NCBI GenBank assembly: GCA_963920705.1
Contig: OY987226.1
Span: forward strand, 34,275,686 to 34,339,685
DNA from: Odiellus spinosus
Lineage: Eukaryota; Arthropoda; Arachnida; Opiliones; Phalangiidae
Direction of reading: 5' to 3'
Length of the DNA stretch: 64,000 bases
In this document: one piece after another, positions 1 to 10,833 of the stretch
Position numbering within the stretch: the stretch's first letter is position 1
Layout of the letters: the number at the start of each line of letters is the position of its first letter
Position numbers and translations under genes: made by a program
The notes under the pieces: model-generated
What the model was told of the DNA's origin: nothing
What the model saw: only the letters and a program-made list of their open reading frames with translations
The model's database searches: none

Positions 1-151
1 TGAAACAAGTTATATATTATTTCAAGTGAGCCAGTCATTGATTTTTCCACGAGCTCCAAACATAATTTGACTAGCATTTTCGGATTTAAAATATACACAT
101 GTCATAAAACAATTTCTGCCAATACTACGGCATAATGATAATATTTTCCTG

Positions 152-300
152 GAAAAAACCAACGCCTAACTTCCTGAAATTTTCGGCTTTTCCCACAAAT
201 ATTTCCCTGAACATTTCCAGGTAGAAGACCTACGCGCATCCTAGCTTTGACTGTTACGGTCAACGTCGTCCGCTAAGCTACAAAAGAAGGCGACTTTAAA
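152..300 (+). repeat. Dispersed repeat end joined to one minisatellite-like unit
   Basis: Positions 170-235 read like one unit of the array at 46.5 kb: a run of CCTGAA, then ATTTCC, then CCAGGT and an AAGACC motif. From about 226 to 300 the sequence matches the reverse complement of 19575-19660, sharing CCTAGCTTTGACT, GGTCAACGTC, GCTAAGCT and GAAGGCGACTTTAAA. The two halves are continuous here, which suggests one old transposable element whose internal unit can expand. No ends or target duplication were found. Superfamily unknown. Confidence 0.5.
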
Positions 301-1290
301 GTCTCGAAAGCGGATAGTCCCTTGGGAGTGGGAGCCTGTGGCAATTAGAAAGTTATCGCGTACTCGGAGGCTTAGAACCTACGTGACAGAAAAATGATCT
401 TCGTCGGTTTGTCTCGCGCTTATTGCAAAACACGTATACAGCTGCGGCTCGATAGACAAGACCGTACACACTTCGTAATTTCTCTATCGCTAGGACGCGG
501 TACAGGCGCCCCGCTATCCAATTGGAAAAGGTTCTACGAGTTTTGCTGAAACTTCGATACTAAACATAGTGTAGCGGAATATGTTTACGGTATTTGCGCA
601 ATATGATAAAAAATACACTAAGAAAGTATAGAAATAAATGGCCATCTCAACATAAAATAGTTTCAACTACAAGAAATAAATCCTTAGTGATGTTGCCGCG
701 AAATGGACACGTCCTCGGAAGAGTAGATTTTCACGTTATTTCAATGGAAAAATGGCTGAAGAGCCAATTGTTTTTTAAGTACATTGAATTACACTCGATG
801 ATCGGACCATAACATTGAAGGCGAACGCCTTCACTGAATAGTAGCGTGTGGGTAATCTGGTGCGTAGAAGCACGTACGCGACGCCCACCTAGAAGTTGCA
901 TTTCAAGCAACATTCAGAAGACCCCCCAGTGGTTTTTAAAATCTATTTTTTAACGAGAGTGAAGCCCCCAAAAAGCTGCTACTGAAAAAAACATGCCGTT
1001 GATTGAATGAAATATCATTGTTAATAGTAGATACGTATAATAGCCGAGGGGTCCGACACTCTTCAATTCGCCGAGTTCAAAGATTGCTAATAGAGGTCAA
1101 ATCTTTTCTCGTCCATTTTTTATAGCTATTCTACCTTTACTTTGTTATAACGTGGTGTTAATCTATCGTGAAAACATTGCATTTTCTTGATTAAATAGGC
1201 ATTAGGTTTTTTTTAGTCAGAAATAAGAATTTAAATTTAAAAAAAGGTAATTTTTCATTTAAAATCGCGAAATTCAAATATGTATCATTT
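301..1290. other. Unannotated AT-rich stretch
   Basis: I see nothing I can support here. The two short frames, at 594-812 (plus) and 731-913 (minus), overlap each other on opposite strands, have no recognisable domain and look like chance frames. Confidence 0.5.
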
Positions 1291-1294
1291 TGCG

Positions 1295-1540
1295 AATACC
1301 GGCAAATTACCGTGAAACGTTAAATTACGCGGTAAAATACCATAATTTCCAAAATTACGTTGACATTGTTCGTATATTTGCAAAACTGATTTCCCCAAGT
1401 TATTCCACAAATATTTCCGTGAAATTTCCATCGAATATTTTAAGATAAACTCAACCAAAACTCCCAAATTTGTCCCGAATTTCAAATTTTTAACCTTCAA
1501 TAATTTATTTCCCCGAGATTTTCAGGTTTTCCAGGTTTGT
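1295..1540. repeat. Degenerate CCTGGAAATTTC-type repeat
   Basis: This is a decayed stretch of phrases such as CCACAAATATTTCC, GTGAAATTTCC and TTTTCCAGG, related to the array at 46485-46706 and the copy at 152-235. The minus-strand frame over 1285-1500 is a by-product of these repeats. Boundaries are approximate. Confidence 0.4.
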
Positions 1541-1744
1541 ACGAAATAACCCCGCGTTATTATCAATTCTATAAGCAAGAACTTCTACATACTTATTATA
1601 CGCTATACTCTATTCGAAAGAAAATATGAATTACCCACCTTGCGGCTCTAATATTTATAAATCATGATTAAATTCGATTATTTAAATTAGATTTAACTAG
1701 TGTGATTAAGTCTCATTAATCGAAGTGACCACCTCAATTAAATC

Positions 1745-2141
1745 AGTTTCGAATAAATCTAGTTACAAATCGGTAAATTACGAAATAAATCTGGTCGTGA
1801 GTCGCCAAGTTACGAAAGTATCTGTTTAAAAATGGCTTAATTACGAAAATATATCTGGTCTTACATCGCTAAATTACCAATATATCTGGACGTATAACGC
1901 TAAATTACCAATATATCTGGTCATAAAACGTTATATTACGATTGTATCTGGTCATTAAACACCAAATTACCCATATATCTGGTCATAAACCCCAAATTAC
2001 CAATATATCTGGTCATAAAACGCTTAATTACCAATATATCTGGTCATAAAATCTCTAAATTACGAATGGTCATAAAATAAATTACGAATGTATCTGGTTA
2101 AAAACGGCAAATTTTATGTTATGTGGTCACGAATCGTTAAA
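1745..2141. repeat. Minisatellite, ~31-bp unit
   Basis: About twelve head-to-tail units contain ATATCTGGTCATAAAACGC followed by TAAATTACCAAT. The central units (about 1855-2050) are the most uniform. The edges decay: one unit near 2060-2080 is shortened and the first units carry several substitutions. That is the usual pattern of replication slippage or unequal exchange. No gene overlaps it. Confidence 0.85.
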
Positions 2142-2881
2142 TCTGTTCTCGCTTTCCGCGTAATCAATGGAGTCACGATATAATTGTCAATCTCACGCTT
2201 GAATGATCTCACCCATGACATTAGACATCTGCCACTTAACACCGTCGAAATACCTAGGACAAATTTGTCTTAGTTTTAACTATATCTTACCAATGCCCTT
2301 TAACAATTTTCCCTATTTTAGGAAGTTAATTAAGCAATTTCTAAATGACGCCGCTCATCAAAATCTCTACAGCTTGAAATATTTCAAGTCCAATTGTCAA
2401 ATTTCTTAAGGCCCCCCTAATTAACTACAGTTAAAACCAGAAATAGAAAATGATATCCCTAAGCCTTAACATATTTTTCTTTAAACAACGAATAATTTCA
2501 ATTACATATATATTTATAATCAAACAAAAACGATAAAATTCAAAAAGGTTCGTCATATTTCTTAAACATTATTTCAAAAATTCAAATAAAAAATAATACG
2601 CTTATCTTTAACGCAACGTAAACCCGAATAAACCCGAAAAATTTTAAGACTTTCCCGTACAAATAAAACGGTACTTAACCCTAAAAGCGGGCGATCTTAG
2701 TTAAAAATTTCCAAAGCTCACCTTCATATCGTTAAACGACTTCCATACGATTATAATTTTCCTCGAACGGGACCTTTTTCTTTGAGCGAGAAGTACCGAA
2801 ACTCGCCGAACTAAGTTTATCGTTCGCGGACTAAGAAACTTTGTTAAGGCGTCGAAAGGAACAATCTTTGGAAGCGGTTGG
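2142..2881. other. AT-rich stretch before the CpG-rich block
   Basis: No supported gene or repeat. The plus-strand frame at 2203-2409 has no recognisable feature. A consensus splice donor on the minus strand lies at 2721-2716 (see the candidate exon at 2722-3387). Confidence 0.4.
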
Positions 2882-3387
2882 GCGCCGCCAAGATCTAGAC
2901 GTACAGTGAGCCCGCGCGGCGACGAATCGGTCGAGGGGCGGTTAAGAAAACTCGCCCGGGAAATTAGGAAAGCGCGCAAGACCAAAAACAAAACAAAAAC
3001 TCGGGGGGTGGACCCGGGAAAAGCTCTCGAGGTCCGGTTAAAGAACGGCGCAAACGCGACGAAGACGCTCTCTTTGGCGCGCGGGAACGCGACCGAACGC
3101 CTTAGAAAAGGGCGCCGAAAGGAAAATACGTTATAACGTCCGACCGCGCGCGCGACTCCGACTCCTCTTCGAGAAATCGGCGGAAATCTTCTTAGGAATA
3201 GAGGAGAGCGGGATGAGCCTGGCTTCTCGTCCTTTCCTTGGCGCGCGACTGAAGGCGGCCCGCCGCTCACCGCGCAGGCGCCAAAGTCCCCGGCGTCTAA
3301 GAGGGGGAGTTGGGAGGGAAGAAAACTCAGGAGGAGCTTGCGACGAGACCTTTCTCTTCCTCTCGCTCTCAATCTTTTCCGAATCAC
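2722..3387 (-). other. Marginal candidate coding exon with splice donor
   Basis: A minus-strand frame stays open for about 220 codons across the CpG-rich block and runs into AAG|GTGAGC, a textbook donor (exon end 2722, intron from 2721). Against a real exon: the frame opens with GTG, not ATG; the only in-frame ATG is almost at the donor; the product is low-complexity, rich in Arg, Ser, Phe and Pro; and no domain is recognisable. It could be an internal exon, a 5' untranslated exon, or chance in GC-rich DNA. No downstream exon was found between 2700 and 1. Confidence 0.18.
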
Positions 3388-3545
3388 CCCCTTACCCCTA
3401 CCTCCCCCCGGGACGATAAAGGGGGTTCACCGCGCGTTCCGTACCGATCCCTATAGCGTGTGTGTGTAGTTCTCTTCCCGCTACGCGCGGAGGAAAACCT
3501 CCGACAAAGCGCGCTACTTGGGATAATGGTACTTCGCGAGTGGGG
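2882..3545. promoter_or_regulatory. CpG-rich block, possible promoter region
   Basis: This is the most GC- and CpG-rich stretch of the window, with dense CGCG and GCGC words (for example around 3147-3156 and 3236-3280), set in AT-rich DNA. Such blocks often mark promoters or first exons in animals, but no TATA box or initiator could be assigned. Frames are open on both strands, as expected where stop codons are rare for compositional reasons. A minus-strand transcript start in or above this block would fit the splice donor near 2721. This is inference only. Confidence 0.35.
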
Positions 3546-4144
3546 ATGCTAGTTTTTTTTTATTTATTTTCGCCTTAAAAAACTAATTTTCACCAGGCAG
3601 TTTTTGCAGCGAATGGCAAAAAAGGAAAAAATAATTCCGCCAAGATAGCGAAAAAAAACTTTTCGTGCTATACGCGTTATTATTATATTTTTAATCTAAG
3701 AATTTCTTTCTTTAAGGTGAGAATTCTTTAATAAATATTAAATCTCAATATGGAAATTCTTTAAGGTGAGAATTCTTTCTTTAAGGTAAGAATTTTTAAT
3801 TTAAGGTATATCGGAATCTTATTGTTTTAACGCAACCATTCATTAACAACAAAAAGTATTTATTTCGAAATTAGGCTTAGAATTTTATTTCTTCTTCGCC
3901 AATGGTTAAGAAAACCAGTTTATTTGAGAGATTTTCGATCCTGTAAAGCAGTTCCTTTGGTTTTCAATCCATTTCTAAACTATAATAGACAAAAATGATC
4001 ATCCTCGAAGCTGCCTTGCCAGAGTTGCCAAAGATAAGTGTTCGTATCTCGGTGTAGCATTCTTCGTCTAAAGACGAAAGCAGTTTTTCCCTTTCTTTTG
4101 AGTCGTCCATGATTTTGCATCGCGTCGTCGGTGATGCCCTCTCT
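3546..4144. repeat. Three short direct repeats in AT-rich DNA
   Basis: Around 3709, 3760 and 3780 the motif TTTAAGGTGAGAATTC or a one-to-two-base variant occurs three times within about 90 bp. Each copy holds an AAGGTRAG donor-like core. A small imperfect hairpin, TTCGTCT/AGACGAA, lies near 4064-4079. Nothing else is supportable here. Confidence 0.4.

Positions 4145-4177
<33 letters not shown>
4145..4177. repeat. Microsatellite (CTGG)n
   Basis: This is an uninterrupted four-base repeat of CTGG, about eight copies. The flanks (CTCTCT before, CAGGCCTGGC after) are unrelated or decayed. Confidence 0.95.
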
Positions 4178-4179
<2 letters not shown>

Positions 4180-4601
4180 GCCTGGCTTAATCCCTTTTAT
4201 CTTAGCGTTTCACCGTTATTTCCCTGGGATGATCGAGGGGGAAGGAAGTTCGTGATTCATGGATACGCTTTCAAGGGATTTTTTTCAAGGGATTTTTATT
4301 GGAGGGGCCGGAAAAATAACTCTTTTTCATTATCGGTCAACTTGTTGGAAGAACTTTTCAGTGTTTTTTGATATTTTGAAAACCGCGTGGATCAGTCTAT
4401 TCCGTTGAGATATAAAGGAGGCGGTAATGTAGCGAGTGGCGCTGAGTTACTACAATTACGGGGATTGCGTCACTTTAAGGTACTTAAAGGAAGACTGCAA
4501 CCAAGCAATGAATTTTAGCGCTTATTTTTGCAATGATTTCGTGATTTGTCGCGCGCGTGACAACGATTTCGTCTCATCGTCTTAGTGAGTTAGTGGTTTT
4601 G

Positions 4602-5049
4602 CAGGGTTCGTACACGACCTGGAAAACCTGGACAACCTGGAAAAGTCACGGGATTTGGAAATTGGCCCAAAAAGTCAGGGAATTTTGAAAGTGGCCCCAA
4701 AGGTCGGGGAAAAGTCAGGGAATTTTGAAAGTGGCCCAACTGGTCTGAAAAAAATAAATATTTTGCTATTGGTCAAGGAACAGTTTATGATTGGTTTACC
4801 AATCAGTTGTAACGTAATTATTATAAACTGAAAATATTTGCCTAAAGATTCAAATTGTTTCTCATATTCCGAGTAAACTATCAGCTGACCCCGATGTCAA
4901 ATAAAATGTGGGAATTGCCAGCAGCTCGCTCGTAAGAATATATTCACGAAAAAAATATTAAAATTGGTCAGGGAAATTATTTGGAAATGGTCAGGGAAAA
5001 CCTGGAAAAGTCAGGGAAATTAACTTCCAAAATTTTGGTACGAACCCTG
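4602..5049. mobile_element. hAT-like non-autonomous DNA transposon
   Basis: The element begins CAGGGTTCGTAC and ends GTACGAACCCTG, perfect 12-bp terminal inverted repeats with the CAGGG start common in the hAT superfamily. The inside repeats CCTGGAAAAGTCAGGGAA-like phrases in both orientations near the ends. No transposase frame exists, so it is non-autonomous (about 448 bp). The expected 8-bp target duplication is not evident: the flanks TGGTTTTG and TTTTCACA do not match, suggesting decay or rearrangement. A related fragment lies at 16195-16345. Confidence 0.75.
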
Positions 5050-5050
5050 T

Positions 5051-5154
5051 TTTCACATTAAATCTTAATCATTTCAGCATTTCGTGATTAAATCTTAGTA
5101 ATTTTGAAATTTCGTGATTAAGTTTTAATAATTTCAGGATTTCGTGATTAAATG
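5051..5154. repeat. Minisatellite, 30-bp unit
   Basis: The word TTCGTGATTA recurs at 5081, 5111 and 5141, an exact 30-bp period, with a diverged first unit at 5051. The array starts within two bases of the hAT-like terminus at 5049. Confidence 0.7.
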
Positions 5155-6171
5155 TAAGTTTTCCTATTTATCTCTCCTTACAACCTTAGAGAAGACCTAA
5201 AATATTTCGAAAAAAAACCTGTTTTCCAGCGCTAATTAGTTGACTTCCAAGGTTGTATCCGCAAATAATTCTACGCGCTTTTACAATTACATTCGAAGAC
5301 GCGAATTTCTTTTCACCAACTTTCATTTTAACTTCACCTAGGCGGCTCTACGTTACGCTTTGTCAATTATAGCATAGAGTATGACCAGGACTTCCCATTC
5401 TCCCGGGCTACGAGCTTCCCCGCAACCCTAGCAATCGTCTCTTACTGACTCAGCCGATTGCCTGACAATCGGTGGATTTTGCTGGGGCCGAGGCTTAGCC
5501 GCGACTCTTAGAAAAACAGCCCCTAGTGGCGGGAAACTCAACAACCAAATGCGGAGCTCTTTCCTACAACAAAAATTGAATCTTCTCCGCGGAAATAAAG
5601 CGACTGTAGAAGGGGATAGATGGAACCCAGAAGAAACTGAGCGACGCGGAGGTACATACTTAAACCGCGGCCGAATAAATTTTAGGCTTTTTAGTAGGAA
5701 AACTTCGCTATAAAATAATCAAATTCGTTACACTATTTAAACGCGAGAATCGTATTTATTTAAAGTGAGGCTATCACTATTTTTTCGAATGTCTAGTTTT
5801 ATTATACTATAATAAAGCCATTTTCAAAAATTGATATCTTTGGATTGACGCGGTCTTAAGAAATGTCTAATGGAAAATGTTCAAAATCGAATAAGTTCTT
5901 TATTTGGCGATGTATGAAGTAGTTTATGCGCTTGACAATCTTGTTTATCTTCATTGGTGCCGTTGTGGTTTTTAGCATCAGGTAGAGGTAGGTCCTTGAT
6001 GGATCTTGTAGGTCTACTTATACTTAAAATACAGCTGCATTTTCTAGCTAATGTCACGGTGCTGTATAACGTTTATAACACTCGTACTTATACTCTCGAC
6101 ATTTCCAAGGTGTTTACTATATAGACTAAAGACAAATGATATCGAGGCTATAGATCTGGTATTTTCAACAA
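5155..6171. other. Unannotated stretch with a small hairpin
   Basis: A locally GC-richer patch at 5380-5560 contains a perfect 7-bp hairpin, CCGATTG (5454-5460) against CAATCGG (5466-5472), beside a TGAGTCA-type AP-1-like site on the minus strand. I compared the patch by eye with spliceosomal RNAs and tRNAs and could not identify it. The rest shows nothing. Confidence 0.4.
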
Positions 6172-6834
6172 ATAGTGTCGAATACCGAGCGGAAAGAAAT
6201 ACTCCCTTTCGACCGAAATTTCCTATTCGACAGAATACCAATGGATCGGCATTTCCCACTCGATAGAATCCCAATGGACAAAATATCATCACATCTATGT
6301 ACCGAAATTTCCCGTTCGACAGAATACCAATGGATCGACATTTCCCACTCGATAGAATCCTAATGGACAAAATATTCCCATTAGACAGAATCCCATTGGA
6401 CCTAAATTTCCCACTCGATAGAATCCTAATGGACAAAATATTCCCATTAGACAGAATCCCAATGGACAAAATATTCCCATTAGACAGAATCCCATTGGAC
6501 CTAAATTCCCATTCGACAGAATCACATCTTTGTACCGAAATTTCCTACTCGACAAAATACCAATGGATCGACATTTCCCACTCGATAGCATCCCAATGGA
6601 CAAAATATTCCTTTAGACAGAATCCCAATGGACAAAATATTCCCATTAGACAGAATCCCATTGGACCAAAATTCCCATTCGACAGAATTACATCAATGGA
6701 CTGACATTTTCCATTCGACAGAGTCCCAATAATCCTATATTTCCTATTAGAAAGAGTCCCATTGGACCGAAATTTCCTATTCGACAGAATCCCAATGGAT
6801 CGAAATTTTGGAAATCACAGTCAAAAGAATCCCC
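6172..6834. repeat. Minisatellite, 33-bp unit (two unit types)
   Basis: About twenty units alternate between a CCCAATGGACAAAATATTCCC type and a CCAATGGATCGACATTTCCC type, joined by GACAGAAT or GATAGAAT. The 33-bp unit is 11 codons, so long frames stay open on both strands (6044-6469 and 6295-6603 minus; 6297-6704 plus) with an 11-residue repeat. They are by-products of the period. There is no independent sign of coding: no signal peptide, no conserved non-repeat domain, and both strands are open equally. Confidence 0.9.
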
Positions 6835-7732
6835 ATAGACAGATAGGTTAACCCTAAGAATAAGATAAGAACCGTGGTCTGCCGAGCAACCGTGGCAACG
6901 AGGTATCAGTCCTGGATGTCTGAGTTAAACTAGAAAGTGTATGAGTGCGAGAAGAGCGAATGGGAGGGAGAGGTCTGGGAAGAAAAAATTAAAAAAATAG
7001 TGAGTGCAAAAAAATTAAAATATTTCAAATTTCTTTTTCTTGTAACTTTTTAAAATTTTTTGATTAATTTGGTGACTTTAAGGTGTTTCCGCGTTAATCT
7101 TAACCATCTTGTTTTCGCCATTATTTAGAGCAACAAAAAGTGTAGGCAAATATTGTAAAATAGTCTAAAGTGTTAAGAGCTTTTTTTAGGCGCGGGTCGT
7201 GGTTCGAAAGTTTTTTAAAAAACATTGTTTTGATAGAAGTGATCCGGAAAATATTCGATACTTAATAAGTACGAGAAGCGTGATCGCTTCGTGACGAAAG
7301 TCAGGGCGGATGGATACGCCGTGTTTAAACCTCGTACGAAATAAAGTAGTCATTGCAAATTCCTTTCGAATAAGAGTACGCGAGTAATAAACCCATTTCC
7401 AGCCTCGAAGGGGGGAAAGGAGTCCGAAATTTGTTATTAGAGAGTTGATTTATTTTGCAAGACAAACATTGTAGTCGGGAAACAACATTAGGTTTTTCCG
7501 TTTTCTGACTTGTAAATTTTCTTTGTTTAATCTTTCTTGCCTAAATTAAACTTATTATAACGAGATAAAATCTCGCCTTGTTTACGTATTCACGAGCAAT
7601 CGGTTAAAGCGATAGTGGCACCGATTATTCTTCGATTATTTATTATATATTTTTAGACTTTTTATAGGCTTGATAGTAAGGGGGCTAGCCACTCACCAAA
7701 GTAATGTACACCTGATTTCGAATTTTTTTCCA
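6835..7732. other. Unannotated stretch
   Basis: Mixed AT-rich sequence. No coding frame, inverted repeat or RNA gene was recognised. Confidence 0.4.
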
Positions 7733-8021
7733 TTTTTTTTTTTTTTTTTTTTTTCTCGTGAATATTTAATCTTTTTCGTGATTATTTCATTTTTTTCGTG
7801 ATTATTTCATTTTTTTCGTGATTATTAGATTTTTTCGTGATTATTAGATTTTTTCGTGATTATTAGATGTTTTCGTGAATATTTGAATTTTTCGTGAATA
7901 TTTGAATTTTTCGTGAATATTTGAATTTTTCGTGAATATTTGAATTTTTCGTGAATATTTGAATTTTTCGTGAATATTTGAATTTTTCGTAATTATTTGA
8001 ATTTTTCGTGAATCTGTTTGA
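7733..8021. repeat. T22 tract and 19-22-bp minisatellite
   Basis: A run of 22 T at 7733-7754 leads into about thirteen tandem units. Early units read TTTTTTCGTGATTATTTCAT and later units settle to a 19-bp AATTTTTCGTGAATATTTG. The change of unit type along the array suggests expansion from one side. The frame on the minus strand at 7863-8222 is repeat-driven. Confidence 0.88.
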
Positions 8022-8779
8022 TTTTTTCCCAGAATTTTCCAAGAATTTCCCCGAATTTGCCCTAATTTTCGAGAAGTTTCCAGATCTTTCTACAACTTTG
8101 AAGCATTGTCCAGGATTTTCTAGACTTTTATGTAACCAGAAAGGTTCCAGACATACGAGACATACGCGCGTACGGATATTAGAAATTAATAGTGTTTGAT
8201 TACTTATATGATTATGACACATTTTGACGAGTAATTTAGATAACTCTTTTTAGGCTACATCGTACATTTTTTCAATATAATAGTGTTTTAATAGGAGCAA
8301 TTTCTGCAATTTTAAGTCAAATTTTAATCCAATCTATATCGGATTAAACAAAATACGTAATTTTTTATATATATATTTTTTTTAATTTATTTTAATCGTC
8401 TAATTTGGCGTTTCCTTATTTCGTAACCCCAAAACCGAATCATTACAAAATATATGATACGCGGCTATCCCTCCTATCTCGGTCGCGAAAATGAATCGGG
8501 AGGGGAAATGATAATGGACATGATACGAAATGGACTCCCTCGCTCGATCGGGCAGCCGAGTCAAAATAGCCCCACTGATGATCGTCATCACGCGAACCGC
8601 TCTGACGCGCGCGACTCTAATTGTAAAGCTTCCATATTTTACATAAGAGAAACAAAAAGAGCAACAAGGCCGCGCCAACAACACATTATACCTCGACGCC
8701 CAACACACCACTAACTTAATGCTAATACCTACTAAATCACTCTTTGTTCGGTTAAAACCTGAAATACATAGATTCAAAC
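8022..8779. other. Repeat-flank DNA and unannotated stretch
   Basis: Positions 8030-8170 carry degenerate TTTCC/CCAGA phrases resembling the dispersed family at 152-300. Frames at 8400-8777 (minus) and 8454-8714 (plus) overlap on opposite strands and show no domain. Confidence 0.35.
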
Positions 8780-9111
8780 TGTAGACTAATTCATTTTAAC
8801 CGTAAACTAATTCGTTTTAACCGTACACTAATTAATTTTAACAGTAAAATAATTAGTTTTAACCGTAGACTAATTAGTTTTAACCGTAGACTAATTAGTT
8901 TTAACCGTAGACTAATTAGTTTTAACCGTAGACTAATTAGTTTTAACCGTAGACTAAATTTTAACAGTAAACTAATTACTTTTAACCGTAGACTAATTAA
9001 TTTTAACCTTAGACTAATTAATTTTAACCTTAGACTAATTAATTTTAACCGTAGACTAATTAATTTTAACCGTAAACTAATTACATTTAACCGTAAACTA
9101 ATGAATTTTAT
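8780..9111. repeat. Minisatellite, 21-bp unit
   Basis: About fifteen units contain GTAGACTAATTAGTTTTAACC. A shortened unit interrupts the array near 8950-8965. Central units carry TTAGTT and later ones TTAATT, so variants are clustered, as expected from local duplication. The unit is 7 codons, which explains the 109-codon minus-strand frame with a repeated LISLRLK heptapeptide. Confidence 0.92.
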
Positions 9112-9955
9112 CCATTTCAAAAACTGAATTTATTAATTTCAGAAACATTATTATCATTTAAAACTAAATTTCTCTAATTAATTCAGCCTATGAAAGTATT
9201 TAAATCATATTTTTCAACGATAATTTCAATTCCTTCTAAGCTGGCATCGCGCGAGACCTTTAAAATTGGCGGGAAAATATTGCCAGCGAATTGTATATAC
9301 ATATTAGCGCGTTTGTCGAAACTGGATTGACCGAGTTTCCCGCCAAAGGCGAGCTAGGCTAAATAAGGCGCAACACGTGGAAGTGGCTAACCTATACGCG
9401 TAATCTGAGAGCGAGAGAGCGAGAGGTTTATGGATTGGGGGTCTCAGCAACACGCGACTTGAGAAAGAGAGCCGCCTCTTAATATTGCAAAGGCTAGAGG
9501 AGGAAGGGAAGGTGGTGAGGGAGAGGAATGGCGTGCGGGAAAGACGACGTTTAAGAACGCGATCAACAGGTTGCCCGGGGAAAGAGAAACTCAGAGACTC
9601 TAAAGACACTGTGTTCCCGAGAAAGACAGAATGAGAGATAGTGGCTTTCCCGCCTTTTAAAAGGACCTACTTCAAGATTAACTTATCGATTTACAAACCC
9701 AGAAAAGAGCTCTACCTATATTTAAAGACAGTCGGAGTTTTCCCCGAATATCAAGCTACAAGGGACTGGCAATATTTTATTTTACGGAAAGAATCAGCTA
9801 CGTTTCGTATGTTAAGAAAAGTCATAATGTTTCTTAGCGTATCTCATTAATAATAAGGAAATTTAGAATATAATTAAGAATATGGTCTTATAATATTAAG
9901 TCAACCACCTTTATTGAATTTTGTTACAAGTTCGAGGTCCGACCTAATGAATTTC
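9112..9955. other. Unannotated stretch with a purine-rich patch
   Basis: Positions 9400-9630 are GA-rich on the plus strand (GAGAGCGAGAGAG and similar) with scattered CpG and an E-box CACGTG near 9376. The minus-strand frame over 9304-9609 reflects this bias. No gene is supported. Confidence 0.35.
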
Positions 9956-10833
9956 AACTACGCGGGAAATATAGCCTAAGATTTTACACGGACATTTACA
10001 ATTGCTATATATTTCCCAAAGTTATTTACACACGAGGTCATTTTCAATTAAAAAAAATTATAATTGACATTAATTATCTATTAGAAATTTGCAATAGAAA
10101 AATTATTACGATTATCAAATTTCATCTACGGTAATTTATCAAATTTTATCTCCAGTAATTTATCAAATTTCATATCCGGTAATTAATCAAATTTCATCTA
10201 CGCTAATTTATCAAATTTCATCTACGGTAATTTATCAAATTTCATCTACGCTAATTTATCAAATTTCATCTACGGTAATTAATCAAATTTCATTTAGGGT
10301 AATTTATCAAATTTCATCTACGGTAATTTATCAAATTTCATCTACGGTAATTTATCAAATTTCATCTACGCTAATTTATCAAATTTCATCTACGGTAATT
10401 AATCAAATTTCATCTACGGTAATTTATCAAATTTCATCTACGCTAATTTATCAAATTTCATCTACGGTAATTTATCAAATTTCATCTACGGTAATTTATC
10501 AAATTTCATCTACGCTAATTTATCAAATTTCATCTACGGTAATTTATCAAATTTCATCTACTGTAATTTTTCAAATTTCATCTACGGTATTTTTTTTTTA
10601 ATTTTATCTACGGTGATTTACCTATATATTTTATCTACGGTGATTTACCTATATATTTTATCTACGGTAACTTACCTAGAAATTTCATCACGGTAATTTA
10701 CCTAGAAATTTCATCTATGTTAATTAAGCTGATAATTTCATCTATGTTAATTAAGCTGACAATTTCATATATGGTAATGTTATAAGACCAATAACCTCCA
10801 TGAATTCAGCTAAGCCTATTTTCCTTTTAAGTT
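9956..10833. mobile_element. TTAA-family MITE interrupted or filled by a minisatellite
   Basis: The right end (10792-10833) matches the right ends of the copies at 26187, 49876 and 61667: GCTAAGCCTATTTTCC, then AAGTT, then TTAA. A likely decayed left end sits at 9956 (AACTACGCGGGAAATATAGCC compared with AACTTACCCGGAAAATAGGC in the family). Between them, most of the sequence is the 24-bp array. If the left end is real, an about 200-bp element has grown to 878 bp by internal repeat expansion. The right end is clear; the left end is tentative. Confidence 0.5.
10109..10787. repeat. Minisatellite, 24-bp unit
   Basis: About twenty units of TTATCAAATTTCATCTACGG plus TAAT run to about 10605. Diverged units with TTTACCTATATATTTTAT and TTAAGCTGA versions follow to 10787. 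A G/C variant (CTACGGTAAT or CTACGCTAAT) and a TTAATC variant recur in an ordered way, hinting at a multi-unit higher-order repeat. The array ends about 5 bp before a recognisable MITE terminus. Confidence 0.93.

Noticed and set aside
1745-2141. CRISPR-like array
   Set aside because: The units are contiguous degenerate repeats without unique spacers, in a eukaryotic context.
2906-3136. Plus-strand frame in the CpG-rich block
   Set aside because: It starts at GTG, overlaps a longer minus-strand frame, and is open because stop codons are rare in GC-rich sequence.
5380-5560. Possible spliceosomal or other small RNA gene
   Set aside because: One hairpin and a GCGGGAAACTC phrase recall U1 3' sequence, but the U1 5' end, loops and order are absent.
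6044-6704. Three or four long frames with 11-residue repeats
   Set aside because: They follow the 33-bp period, are open on both strands, and contain no non-repeat protein sequence.
8573-8600. Possible hammerhead ribozyme core (CTGATGA)
   Set aside because: The required GAAA box and flanking stems are missing; it is only a small TGATGA/TCATCA hairpin.
8791-9120. 109-codon frame with a LISLRLK repeat
   Set aside because: Produced by the 21-bp minisatellite; no independent coding sign.
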